Source: Sipunculus nudus (Eukaryota; Annelida; Sipuncula; Golfingiida; Sipunculidae). Taken from it: DNA of 64,000 nucleotides. The DNA is taken from contig CM049311.1 in the NCBI GenBank assembly GCA_026874595.1, forward strand, positions 78,444,453 to 78,508,452. Direction: 5' to 3'. Positions 49,578-60,020 of this stretch are shown in pieces. Under the pieces are notes generated by a model. The model saw only the letters and a list, made by a program, of their open reading frames with translations. It ran no database searches and was not told the origin of the DNA. The stretch's first letter is position 1. Every line of letters begins with the position of its first letter. Position numbers and translations under genes: made by a program.

Positions 49578-49578
<1 letters not shown>
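49441..49578 (+). repeat. 138-bp LTR of the TRIM with a Pol III B box
   Basis: It starts TGTTACGGGGTG and ends TTCGTAACA. GGTTCGAATCC at 49523-49533 is a perfect B-box consensus, and the same sequence is kept in the 5' LTR (49266-49276). An AAGCGGTTGGTACGCC stretch about 40 bp upstream is only a weak A box and is missing from the truncated LTR. The tRNA-like segment lies within the LTR, not beside it. Confidence 0.7.
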
Positions 49579-49617
<39 letters not shown>

Positions 49618-49684
49618 CTCTGAAGAAAAACAACACTGTAAATTCACTACAGTCTGTTTCACAGGGTGCGACCCGATCATCAGG

Positions 49685-49749
<65 letters not shown>
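49579..49749. repeat. Two (AT)n microsatellites around a short unique stretch
   Basis: AT runs at 49579-49614 and 49686-49749 flank 70 bp of non-repetitive sequence. A third run lies at 49127-49166. The TRIM sits between AT-rich tracts. Confidence 0.9.
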
Positions 49750-49752
<3 letters not shown>

Positions 49753-49859
49753 TATATTGTTTGGCCAAGAATATAATAATAATCTTCATGATCATATCAT
49801 TATTATCAAACATTCAAAATATAATATTCACCGGATCAAATATGTTTCTATAATGAGTT

Positions 49860-51689
49860 TTATTACTTAACCCTGTATGTTTTTAATTTATAGTTTCTAT
49901 ATTGACAGTCCCCTTATAAATGGTCTAAGGTTTTTGTTAAATTTTTACAGAACGAGCATTTGTTGTTATCAGTTATACAACATTACATTTATATAACCAC
50001 TCATTAATATTTAGTGTTCTTGTTAAAATCTTATACTATAATTCATGTAATGTCCTATCTCTTGTGGTTTTTCTTGCCAACGTGTAAATGTGAGACCACT
50101 GTTGTTCTAATAAATTATATGTTCTTATATGTTTGTTTTGACTTGTTTTCTTCTATGTGAACTCTATCTAAGAAATATTTATATATATATTTATGGTAGG
50201 GTAACCAGTTCTGGTATCATCTGATCATGTTTACGACTTGTTTTGAATAAAAGGTCTTCATATGTCTTGCTCCATTTTTTCTTTCTTGATTTTATCTTAT
50301 GCCTTCTATTATTGCCCGCCATAGGGAATAATTGCTTTGATGCTCCTTTTTTGACCCATTCAATAAAAGCAAATATTGCTCAAGCTTCATTATATAAATT
50401 ATATATGTATACCATTCCACTGGAACAGTGATACATTATACACAGTTTTTCCCTCTATAGTAATATTACTATTGTTCCATATGGGTATAAGACCTGCCAT
50501 TTTATATACTTTCCTCCATACTTTCAAAATCTTTCTAAAGAAGGTTGGTATTTTATTCAAGGTCAAATCGTTAAATTAACTACACATTAATAAAAATAAT
50601 CCCCCACAGGGGGGACATATTTTGTCAACCAACCTAGTCCAATTTTTATTAAGAGCTTTAATATGACCCGTCAGCCATAACACCTTTGCGCGTTGATCGT
50701 GCTTGGCATAGTTACCATATGTTGTCCACCTTCTTCACAGCTAAGACATAAAATCTCTCTCTTTATTCTATCTTTTTCTGATTCCTTTTCCATATTAACT
50801 TATATAAGAGATTGGTTATTTCATTAATGTACTCTTTCGGAATATGTAGCACTCTGAGAATGAACTGGAATACAGAAAATCCTATATTTTTGCAAGAAGG
50901 ATTCGGCCATTTAATGTTAATGTTCTAGTTGTCCACATATTTAAGGTTTGTTTGACCTGTTCAATCTTAAGTCTTATTTTTTCCTCTACCATATTATATT
51001 CCTTAAGAGTTATTATAATTCCTAATATCTTAATACGTGTACTCTAGATTCCCATTACAGGCTTATCAGTTCTGTATCTGTTGGAACCGATCCACATTAA
51101 TTTTGTTTCTCTTTGTTTGGTTGTAATCCTGAGAGTTCTGCGAAAACTTCCAATTTTTGCATAAACTTTTGTGCTGACCTATGATCTTTTACTAGTACAG
51201 TAGTGTCGTCTGCATACTGAATTGATTTGATCTCATTTTTATTATCTAGCTTAATACCATTAATTCCTTTATCATTTCTCACTGCAATTGACAAATCTTC
51301 AGTTGCTATTACGAACAAATATGGAGATAGTGGATTCCCTTGACGAACCCCTCTTACAACAGGAAAATAACCAGAACTAAATCCTTGGTTCATAATAGTA
51401 GATGAGTAGATTAGAGTAGAAGGTTTTCACCCAGGATATCACACTTTCGCCAAACTTAAAAGGTTGTAAGGCTTCAAAAAATTGCCATTCAAAGGAGTCG
51501 AAAGCTTTTTCTATATCTGCACAAACTAATAATTCTGGTCGGTTTCTCAATTTTAAGTACTCCATTATATCAAAAAATTGTTCTTATATCCTATGTATCG
51601 ACCTTTAACAAAACCTAGATGATAATAGTGTATTATTAAAGGTAAAACCTTTGTTATTCCAGTTGCAATAGCCTTAGATTGAATTTTTT
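49860..51689 (-). pseudogene. 5'-truncated L1/Tx1-like LINE (RT and C-terminus)
   Basis: On the minus strand the sequence enters mid-RT with VLPLIIHYYHLGFVKGRYIG, then VCADIEKAFDSFEWQF (catalytic Asp), GVRQGNPLSPYLF, and the catalytic box IQYADDTTVL (frame 51097-51393). Further on are SVFQFILRVLHIP and KLIWKRN segments. A C-terminal CSFCKN...LDHL motif lies near 49905-49965, typical of L1/Tx1-type LINEs. Several frameshifts and stops break the frame at 51097, 51377 and beyond. The 5' part of ORF2, including any endonuclease, is absent because homology stops at 51689, where a Ty3 LTR fragment begins. Clade assignment is tentative; non-LTR RT is firm. Confidence 0.75.
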
Positions 51690-51690
51690 T

Positions 51691-52388
51691 TAAAAATCAG
51701 ATTCTGTAACACTAGGCAGCGTAAAATGTCCACGGGAATGAACAAAGAAGTCAGTGTTTTTTGTTAACAAATAACTATAATTTATTCTTAAAACAACCCT
51801 AACACCACAATACACTAAATCAATATAATCACACAGTGCACAGTACCTGGATACCACCATTGTCACAACGATAAGTCCTTTAAAATGTATAAGCTGGCGA
51901 ACAGTTCACACGAATTCTCTCGGAGAATAACAGTCCAATGTAAAGCTCTTGTAACAATTCAGAAAGTAAACTTAAGACATGCAGCACCAAACTGTAAAGT
52001 GTTAGTAATAGTAGAATCCCTGAAATTACTGGATGATCGGATAGGTCCCACACGTCTGTGTCCGCTGGAAACATCTCCCCCTTTAAAACACAGCCTCCTA
52101 TTTATATCTTCTTGCCCGAAGCCGAGAATTTTCCACTTCTCGAACAGTCTAAAGGATCTAACATAATACACAGTATACACGTGTTACAGGAATCATCTTG
52201 AAGAACTCTACGTACCAGGGTCCACACGTGAGCCCGACCCGGCTCAGCCAGGCGAGTAAGCCCCAAGCTAGCATGACAATGAGAGTTCAACCAGTACGGA
52301 TTAAACTGAGAATGCAATACGCGGCCAGACGCGGGCGCTACACCACGAGTTACGCCCGTGTCACACAGTAAAAAGGGCACCTGTAACA
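51691..52388 (-). repeat. 3' LTR of Ty3 copy 2, truncated
   Basis: It begins abruptly at AAAATCAGATTCTGTAACAC, which lies about 80 bp into a full LTR, and ends CACCTGTAACA at 52388. The missing part is replaced by LINE sequence joined at a T/A-rich stretch. Confidence 0.85.
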
Positions 52389-52399
52389 CTCCCCCTCCT
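52389..52399 (-). other. Polypurine tract of Ty3 copy 2
   Basis: The minus strand reads AGGAGGGGGAG next to the LTR, identical to the tract of copy 1. Confidence 0.85.
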
Positions 52400-52504
52400 G
52401 TAAGAAAAAAGAAAGTTTTTTTTTTTGCGATCACAATCACTAAATTTTTACAACATCTAAAAATCATCTTATTTACAACATTACAAAAACATCTCGCCTA
52501 CATT

Positions 52505-53215
52505 TCATAAATATCTCGATTAGCAATTAGCAAGCACATTGTCTCTCCCCTTAATGTGTTTGATTTCAAGGTTGTAATCTTGTTACAACAAACTCCATAT
52601 CAACAATCTTTGATTTTTTACACTTCAACTTGTTCATGAACATGAGGGGATTGTGATCACTGAAGACAATGATAGGCTTGACTGATGAAGTAACATAAAT
52701 TCAAAATGTTGCAATGCCAAAATCAAAGCCAAACATTCTTTTTCAATAGTGGAGTAGTTTTTCTGGTTTGCATTAAACTTTCTTGAGAAATAACAAATTG
52801 GATGATCTATGCTATCATTGCCTTCTTGTAACAACACAGCACCAGCAGCAGTATCACTAGCATCTACAGCTAATTTAAACGGTACAGAAAAGTCTGGAGC
52901 TGCTAAAACTGGTGAACTTTGCAGAATTGCTTTCAAATTCTGAAATGCATTTTCACACTGAACATTCCATACAAACCTTTGTTTCCTTTTAACAAATCAG
53001 TCAAAGGTTCAGCTACAGCAGAAAAATTGAACAAAATTTCCTGTAGTATCGAACCATACCAAGAAAATGCGTTATTTGCTTTTTGTTTTCTGGTCTCGGA
53101 AATGTAGAAATAGCACTTATTTTAGCATCAACAGGTTTAACTTGACCCTGCCCTAAAAAATGACCCAAAAATGTTTCTTGTGCATGACAAAACTCAGATT
53201 TTACTCTGGGACGTG
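52505..53215 (-). pseudogene. RNase H and RT thumb remnant, Ty3 copy 2
   Basis: The frame 52634-52936 carries SSPVLAAPDFSVPFKLAVDASD, then GAVLLQEGN, PICYFSRKF and YSTIEKECLAL, the usual RNase H segment of Ty3 pol. The Asp of VDASD and the Glu of EKECLAL are catalytic positions of the family. The thumb segment lies at about 53000-53200 and is frame-shifted. The pol end near 52505 is NCxSRYL-like with one stop. This region is better preserved than the same part of copy 1. Confidence 0.75.
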
Positions 53216-53620
53216 GCTGGCGAGTTCTTCATGCCAAATGGCATAGCTTTATACTGGCAGTCCTTGCGGCGTCACAAATGCGTACACTTTTTTCGCTCGT
53301 TCTGTCAGCAGAACTTGCCAGAATCCTTTCAGCAAGTCAAACTTGGAGACATATCTGGAGCTAACGAATCTATCAATACGATCATCGATCTTTGGAATCG
53401 GGAACGTGTCAGTCTTGGTGAGTTCAGTTTTCGATAATCTGTGCACATACGGTTACTTCCGTCAGGCTTTCCGTCAGGCTTTGACAGAAGATTACATGGT
53501 AAACTCCAGTTACGGTTCCTTGGTTCAATAAAATCATTGTCCAGCAAATTTTGAATCTCATCCTGTAGATATTTTTGCTATTCTGGATTCAGTCTATAAG
53601 GATGCTGTTTGACTGTGCTT
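53216..53620 (-). pseudogene. RT with the catalytic FIDD box deleted, Ty3 copy 2
   Basis: Frames 53249-53446 and 53329-53547 carry the finger and palm motifs (TDTFPIPKIDD, SKFDLLKGFWQV). At about 53207-53216 the sequence jumps from the thumb region to the segment before the catalytic box. Compared with copy 1 about 150 bp (near 4313-4465) is missing, including FIDD. The enzyme is dead by deletion as well as by frameshifts. Confidence 0.75.
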
Positions 53621-53939
53621 GCCTCGCCAGCATTGACGTCACACAACATGCAAGTTCGCGCTGGAATGTCACAAAACAAATGTTTACAATTCCGCAGCAG
53701 GTTCTTCAGGTCTTGTTGCTGTTATACGGTAAGGTGTGACAGTTTGGCATCCAGGTTGTTAAGTACGTCTGAGATTTTTAATGGTACTGTACCATAGTGA
53801 ATGTCTACATCACACTTACAATTAGTATCTACTTAAACTGGGTCATGGTCAGTGTTTACACAATTTACAGCAGTAACATTATGTACAACCTCTGATGTGC
53901 TATTTCTGTCATAATATGGTTTCAACATGTTAACATGGC

Positions 53940-55155
53940 ACAGTTATTTCTTCCTACGTCTATCTGGTGTCAACAGTGTGTAATTTAAATCACTGACTTT
54001 CTTGTCAACAAGGTTAGGACCAAAATACCTAGCTTGCAGAGGTCTGCCAGGGATTGGAAGCAAGGGAAGGACCTTTTTACCAGGCTCATACGTTCTACTT
54101 ATAGTGCGTATTTTTTTTCATTTTACTTTCTGCAGATTTTAGATTTGCCTTTGCAATCTCACAAGCATTGTGTAGTTTAGTGCGAAAGTCTGAGACATAC
54201 TGCAGTAAACTAAGAGAATCAGGATTTTCACACAAGAGTTTTTCTTCAAGTAGTTTCAATTGACCGCGAACGGAGTGTCCAAAAACTAGTTCAAAGGGAC
54301 TGAAACCAAGGGACTCTTGAAAGGATTCTCTGACAGCAAACAGCAATGGGTGGATTCCTTCATCCCAGTCTTTCTGTGTGTCATACTAATAGGTCCTAAT
54401 TATGTTTTTTTATAAGGTGAAAACGCTCGAGGGCACCCTAACTTTCAGGATGGTATGGCGAAGAGCTGTACTGTTTTATACCTAGCACAAGCATAACTTG
54501 CTGGACCAGGCCAGACACAAAATTAGACCCTTGGTCAGACTTGACGGATTTTGGTAATCCAAACGTTGTAAAAACTTGGTCAGATCTTTGACAACACTTT
54601 GGCATTTATTCTGCGTAATGGTATTGCCTCAGGGAACCTGGTAAATGTCAGCAAGTATTCATATCCAGATTTTGTTTTGGGCAGTGATCAAACACAATCA
54701 ACAATAATCCTACTGAATGGTTCCTCGAAAGCAGGAATAGGCCTAAGTGGGGCCTTAGGAGGATTCTGATTGAGCTTGCCTACCATCTGGCATGTTTGGC
54801 ATGATTTACGATCTTGTACAACATCTTTCCTGAGATAAGGCCAATAGAAGTGTGTACTAACTTTCTGATAAGTTTTATTTATACCTAAATGGCCAGACAA
54901 AGAAGCCTCATGTGCCATGCTTAGAATTTCATTGTGATTGCTTTTGGGCATTACTATTTGATGTTTGATGGCCAACTCATCATCAGCGCATACATCAGGT
55001 GGTCGCAATTTACGCATAAGCACTGGATCCATCTCTAACATAGAAAAATGGGTTCTGTGACAGTTCAGCATTTGAAACTGCCCAGGGAAACAAACAAGAT
55101 ATATCAGGGTCCATATGCCGTTCCTCGATAAGTTCTTACCTTGAAAATGCTGCAT
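53940..55155 (-). pseudogene. Integrase remnant, Ty3 copy 2
   Basis: The frame 54688-55155 holds SGHLGINKTYQKVSTHFYWP, SCQTCQMV and IIVDCV; 54095-54346 holds the later core segment FAVRESFQESLGFSPFELVF. The Asp and Glu blocks between them are frame-shifted. GPY/F remnants lie near 53950-54060. Position before RT agrees with copy 1. Confidence 0.75.
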
Positions 55156-55336
55156 CCTGTACGTGCGAGTCGTTAGAGGAGTAAACTAGTGACTCCCAGA
55201 GTGGTATTATCTAGACCATTATCCTCATGTGTGCTATTCTTGGCCATAGATCTAGTTACAGCACATGAAAGATACAAACCAGGAATTTCCTGATTTTCAG
55301 GATCAGTTTCCTGTTCAAGAGACGGCTTTTCTGTCA

Positions 55337-55600
55337 CTATTGGTACAGGCTTGCAACATCATTGCCTTGTAGCAACTGAATTCCCTTAAACGGTGAAATA
55401 GTTTTTATGCACACAGTAATATTGCCAGAAATCAAATCTGACTTTAAATGTACACTTTGGAGCGGAACTGAAGTGTGCTTGTTTGAAAAGACACCATTAA
55501 CAAGTGCATGGGCACTAGTCAAAGACCTATCAGAAAATGGCAAAGTGTTTGCTCACATGAGTGTTTGGCCATAACCAGTAGGGATAGAATCTGAAAAAAA
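55337..55600 (-). pseudogene. Protease remnant, Ty3 copy 2
   Basis: The frame 55337-55543 has VNGVFSNK, KSDLISGNITV and LLQGNDVAS. At the position of the copy 1 stop it has Leu. The active-site DTG is not recognisable; the sequence around 55565-55590 is damaged. Confidence 0.6.
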
Positions 55601-55984
55601 AAACACTTGAAACTGATACAAAACCATCATGTATGAATGGCTCAAAAAACTCTAGTCAGGAGAGAAATCGACTCCCTCAGTTTCATCAAACAAAGAAATG
55701 ACACTGACAGTGTCAGTCATGAACTATTTTTTTAGAGTCACGAAAGGAATCTACATCCTTATTACATCCTCATAGGAATGTCCTCAGTAGAAACAAACTT
55801 CTTTTTGTCATAAGATGACCTGGCCTCATTTGAAAAACTCTTACAAGAGTCATAAAAGGACTTAGCCTTATTTAAAGGATACTCCTCGCAGGAGTCTTGA
55901 AAGGACCTAGCCTTATTAAATTTCTAGCAGGAATCAACTTTGGTTTTTACCCCGCAAGCTACGGATTCTTCTTTGGAGTGTTCG

Positions 55985-57272
55985 TCACTTTGGCCTCCGT
56001 AGCATCAAACTCTTTTTTAAGTCAATAAAGGAGTTGTACCCCTTATTTACATGAAAAGAGCTTGGCTCTTTAACTATGCTATGCGTAGATTTTGAAACAA
56101 AACCAGAGGGTTTGCTGTTTGGTTTATTTGCAAGTTTCCAGCAGTCAGATATTAGATGACCCTTTTTGCAGTAATTACATATTTTCTTTGAAAATGACTG
56201 GTCTTTGTTGGACTCAGACACAGTGGACGCGGACTGAGGCATAGCAATTAACTTTGTTGAACTATCAGGACTACTTGTACTGGATGACTGCGGTTTAAAC
56301 TTCTTTTGATCATACCGATTTACATTCTTGATTGTGATTGACTGGTTTGATTTGCTAGTAAAGGGCATCGTATGTGCTAATGAATAATCATCAGCTTATT
56401 GAGCAGCAATGTCAAGTGTTTCAGGACTTTTCTCATCAAGAAAAAAAATTAACATCTGTGTTTATGCAGCGATTATAAATTCTTCAAGCAAAATCAACTG
56501 GCGCAAATTGTCATAATCTTTCATTGCTTTTTTTTTAAATTACACCTGCGATCAAACAACCGCTCTTTTGTCCTAGCAAATTCTACATAGGTCGGTTCTT
56601 TGCGCTTTTCCAATTTCTTAATTTCTGGCGGTAAGCCTCTGGAACTAACTCATAACCTTTTAGGATTAACCGTTCAACCTGGTCATAGTCAGCAGCGGCT
56701 TCTACTGAAAGCTTTGTACAAATTTCTCTGGCCTTGACAGTCAATACACTTTGCAATAGCATAGTCCAATTTTCCTTAGGCCATTTTAAACTTTCAGCTA
56801 CCTTCTCAAAGTGTAAGAAATATTTATCAACCGCTTTTTCTTGAAAGGTGGAACAAGTCTAATGTGTTTAATAACACAAAACTGTGAGTTGGGGCAGCAC
56901 GTAGATTATGTTCTAGTTTAAGTCTTTCTAACTCCAGTCGTTTTAACTCAATTTCTTTTTCTTTTTCTAGTATTTCTCTTTCTAACCTTTCTTGTTATTC
57001 CTTCTCTTTTAATTCTAGCTCATGTTGCATTTCTAACCTTTATTTAGATTCCAACTGCATAGCAAGGATGTCGTTTTTTTATGTTTTCACTTAATTCTCT
57101 TCAATTAAATCTAGATCTTGCTTGATTTTAGCAATGAAATCAGGCTTTCTCAAAGCTTTTTCCACACCTAGCCCTAAGCGATGCCCAAACGAAACAACTG
57201 ATCTTTTGGTAACTGTTCAAGTTGATCAGGGTCGGGATCTTCAACAAATGTCTCAGGTTTGAAATCTGCCAT
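55985..57272 (-). pseudogene. Gag remnant, Ty3 copy 2
   Basis: ATG at 57270-57272 starts MADFKPETFV as in copy 1, but the frame breaks after about 30 codons. The SCAN-like capsid region (about 56430-56880) is visible in pieces. The frame 55985-56368 holds a knuckle with one residue fewer than copy 1 (CNYCKKGHLISDC), so its spacing is no longer C-x2-C-x4-H-x4-C. Confidence 0.65.
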
Positions 57273-57414
57273 GTTAAGATGTTAAAACAATAACAAAAGA
57301 AACACTGAGGTAAATCCTGTAAATAATGTATTGTAAACAATATGTAATCTTGTAAACAATGTATTGTAAACAATGCCTCTAGGTCTAGGCCTAATAAATT
57401 TTCAAAGCATTAAG

Positions 57415-57432
57415 CATCCCGGACGAGACCCA
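57415..57432 (-). other. Primer-binding site, tRNA-Pro-like, Ty3 copy 2
   Basis: The minus strand reads TGGGTCTCGTCCGGGATG seven bases inside the LTR. CTCGTCCGGGAT is identical to the tRNA-Pro primer site, and the disturbed part is just after TGGG. Taken with copy 1, both halves of the site are supported. Confidence 0.75.
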
Positions 57433-57439
57433 AAGTTTA

Positions 57440-58000
57440 TGTTACGGAACCTTATAACAACAGATCACGTAGTCGTGACGGGCATAAATTTTGGTATGGA
57501 GATAAAAAAAATCAGATTCTGTAACACTGCAGCGTGAAATGTCTAGGGGAATGAATAAAGAAGTCAGTGTTTCTTGTTAAAAAATAATTATAATTTATTC
57601 TTAAAACAACCCAGCATTACAATACACTAAATCAATACAATTACACAGTATAACAACAGTATAACAGTAAATCAATAAAATTACACAGTATAATAAATTA
57701 AGTGTACAGTACCAGATCGAGTGTCCGGATCCTAGGCTTTTCTGGATACCACCACTGCCACAGCTCATTAATTCCTTTAAAACTAATAATACACGTAAAC
57801 AGTTCAAATAGTCCAAAGTAAAGCTCTAGCAATAATCCCGAAAGCAAACTGGAGACAGGCCGCACTAAATCTGCATAGAGTTCGTAGAATCCCTGACACT
57901 ACTGCAATTATCGGATAGGTCCAAAACTGACTCACACTCTTCGGTGTCCGCTGGAATATTTCTCTCTCTCTCCTCTCTCTCAGCTCTAAACACAGCCCCC
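57440..58000 (-). repeat. 5' LTR of Ty3 copy 2, truncated
   Basis: TGTTACGGAACC starts the LTR; homology runs to AACACAGCCCCC at about 58000 and then stops. The remaining 200 bp or more, including the TGTAACA end, is absent. It is closer to the 20929 LTR in its middle section than to its own partner. Confidence 0.75.
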
Positions 58001-60020
58001 AGTGGTGCAACAACCTTTCAGAAGTTTTATACAATACCTAAAGTCAAGGAACAGGTAATTATTTTATGTTGACACCGGATAAAAGGTCACTTATACGATT
58101 CCGAAGGGTCCCCCTATTCGGAACCATACACGGTTTAAACTGTAGGGCCGAACTCAAGACGTTGATGGAGAGGAGCAGAGCGAATCGGAATAAAGCGTCT
58201 TGGGACGAGACAACCGGAAACCGTGCTAGCAGCTTGCGGTCTTCCCTCAGTGTGATATTCTTGTCACCACTGACAAGTACTTTGGTCTTAATCGTCCAGT
58301 TGGAGAATATCATCCTGTTCATTTTATATTGATTCTTCTGGTTCAAGATGGATATTTTACATGTTAATAGAAGACAAAATCGATGTACCGCTTTGGACCA
58401 AACTTTTACATAATTCAGAGTGGCCTGTTTTGCTTTTTGTGGGTAGAGTGCTCGCTCCTCGCACTGCCGTTGTATACTGCAGTAGTCCCAGATCTCCTTC
58501 GGTCCTTGGCCCTGTTAGAACCGAGGTAATCAGACCAACGGGGGGGGGGGGTGTTGCATGTTTAAAATTTGGAGCAGGATGCACAATCTGATACCACAAT
58601 CTCATTGGTCTGATGTCAGCCCTGGTGGAGGAACCCAGAGAATCTGACTATACAAAACGGCGGTGAAAATAAATGATATCTGGGACGACTGCATTTTATA
58701 ACTGCATGAGGAGCGTAGTGTAAAGGGGATATTATCAAGAACATTCTGGTTAGAAAACAGCCAGATATGGCCACATAGTTGATTATGTTCCATTGAGTTT
58801 GGTTGAGGTATGAGAAATAGAAGAAAGCCGAGCAAGAATTAATGAACGATTTGAGCCATATGACTGCAGTATGAAGCATCCTATCTAGAACATCCCCATC
58901 TTGAGTGGGCCCAACAATAACTGTGTGATTTTAAAGCCGTTTATCTCTTGCCCTACGACCTGGTCAATGAACAATCTTTTGAATTGAATTTCATATGTTT
59001 TCTTTTCACGTTGAGGTCTACAGACTTTAGTGCTCATCATGTGGCTAGATCTTTTTCCAGAGCATTTATTTTGAGAGGGTGAAGTAGCATCAGCTTTCAA
59101 TAATTTAGCAGATCATGTGCAAAGAAGTATTTCATTTGATTATCCAGGGGAGTTTGACATCCCATCTTATCGTCTGCATGCCCAGATCAACAGCAAAAAA
59201 ACTGCTTTAACTTAAAATATTGAATGCGCGGAGTTTACCAAATATCGGATTAAACGTCATGATCATGATAGCAAGGCCATTAATGATAATTAAGGAAGGT
59301 ATTCCATGTTCCTTTATGTCTAGCAGAAAAATTGATGCCGCTGTCTTTGGCACATTTGTCAACACAAATGCTTTTAATTGTTTTTTTCCCTAAGGCAATC
59401 GGTGAAGCATGTGGGACATGCAAGATGTTGGCTTTCATGCAGGAACCAATTCTGCTTTAAACCTGGACTGCACGATTACACAGATCCAGATAACGTTATG
59501 AGTGTGCGTCAGGACTGACGATGATGGCCGATATGTTTTGAGGCGCAGTTTGAGGTTTAATCAGTGGTAGAGGTCTTGAACAGGGATGTAGTAGCTTTCG
59601 AAGTTGTCCGCTTGACATCAACATTTATTCATTGATAACAAAAAATGTTTTGTTGCCCCTCCCCACGGTGGCATAACAACACGTTTTGTTACCTTTTCTT
59701 TGACCCAATGCAGGTTTCCCATAAAAGCTTGATGCTTCCTTTGAGGTAGAAGCTGAAGAGGGGAATGAAAAGACACCAAGTCCATAACTTTACAATTGCG
59801 TTTAATCTGCAATTGAAGAAGAAATCGCAGATGCCCCAAATGTTGATGCTTCCCAAGTTGCATCAGATATCACCGATCTCCGAGGTCAAAGTCTCAGGAA
59901 GTTTGTCAGCACTCAAGTCTGGGTATTTAACTGTGTTTGTACCCGAGCAGCAGATGGTTACGTTGTCCAACCGTGCACTAATCAAATGGATTGGTTTCAG
60001 CTGTATTGGTTCGTCAACTT
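58001..60020. other. Region with possible coding debris but no recognised gene
   Basis: Frames at 58059-58346 and 58885-59100 on the minus strand and 59765-60022 on the plus strand are each under 100 residues and overlap frames on the other strand. I recognise no domain. A G run lies at 58541-58550. Confidence 0.35.

Larger units (their letters stand above)
49243..49578 (+). mobile_element. TRIM: miniature LTR retrotransposon with 5'-truncated first LTR
   Basis: Layout on the plus strand: a partial LTR (49243-49321), a primer site (49325-49342), about 95 bp of internal sequence with no frame, a PPT (49432-49440) and a complete 138-bp LTR (49441-49578). The last 77-79 bp of the two LTRs align, ending in CTAACA and GTAACA. 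A direct-repeat pair bounding a tRNA primer site and a PPT in under 500 bp is the definition of a TRIM. It has no coding capacity and would need enzymes from another element. The left LTR lacks its first 60 bp or so. Confidence 0.8.
51691..58000 (-). mobile_element. Ty3/gypsy Gmr1-like element, copy 2 (both outer LTR ends missing, heavily decayed)
   Basis: The internal region 52389-57439 aligns domain by domain with copy 1 in the same order and orientation. The left LTR lacks about the first 80 bp and the right LTR lacks its last 220 bp or so, so no target duplication can be read. Frameshifts and stops are much denser than in copy 1, so it is an older insertion. An internal deletion removes the RT catalytic box. 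Where copy 1 has stops in protease and integrase, copy 2 keeps sense codons, so the lesions are independent. Confidence 0.85.

Noticed and set aside
49441-49578. tRNA gene at the TRIM LTR
   Set aside because: A perfect B box but no acceptor stem and only a weak A box; LTR termini, PBS and PPT explain the sequence better.
57140-57373. Hydrophobic minus-strand frame beside the 5' LTR of copy 2
   Set aside because: It is the untranslated leader and gag start read in another phase.
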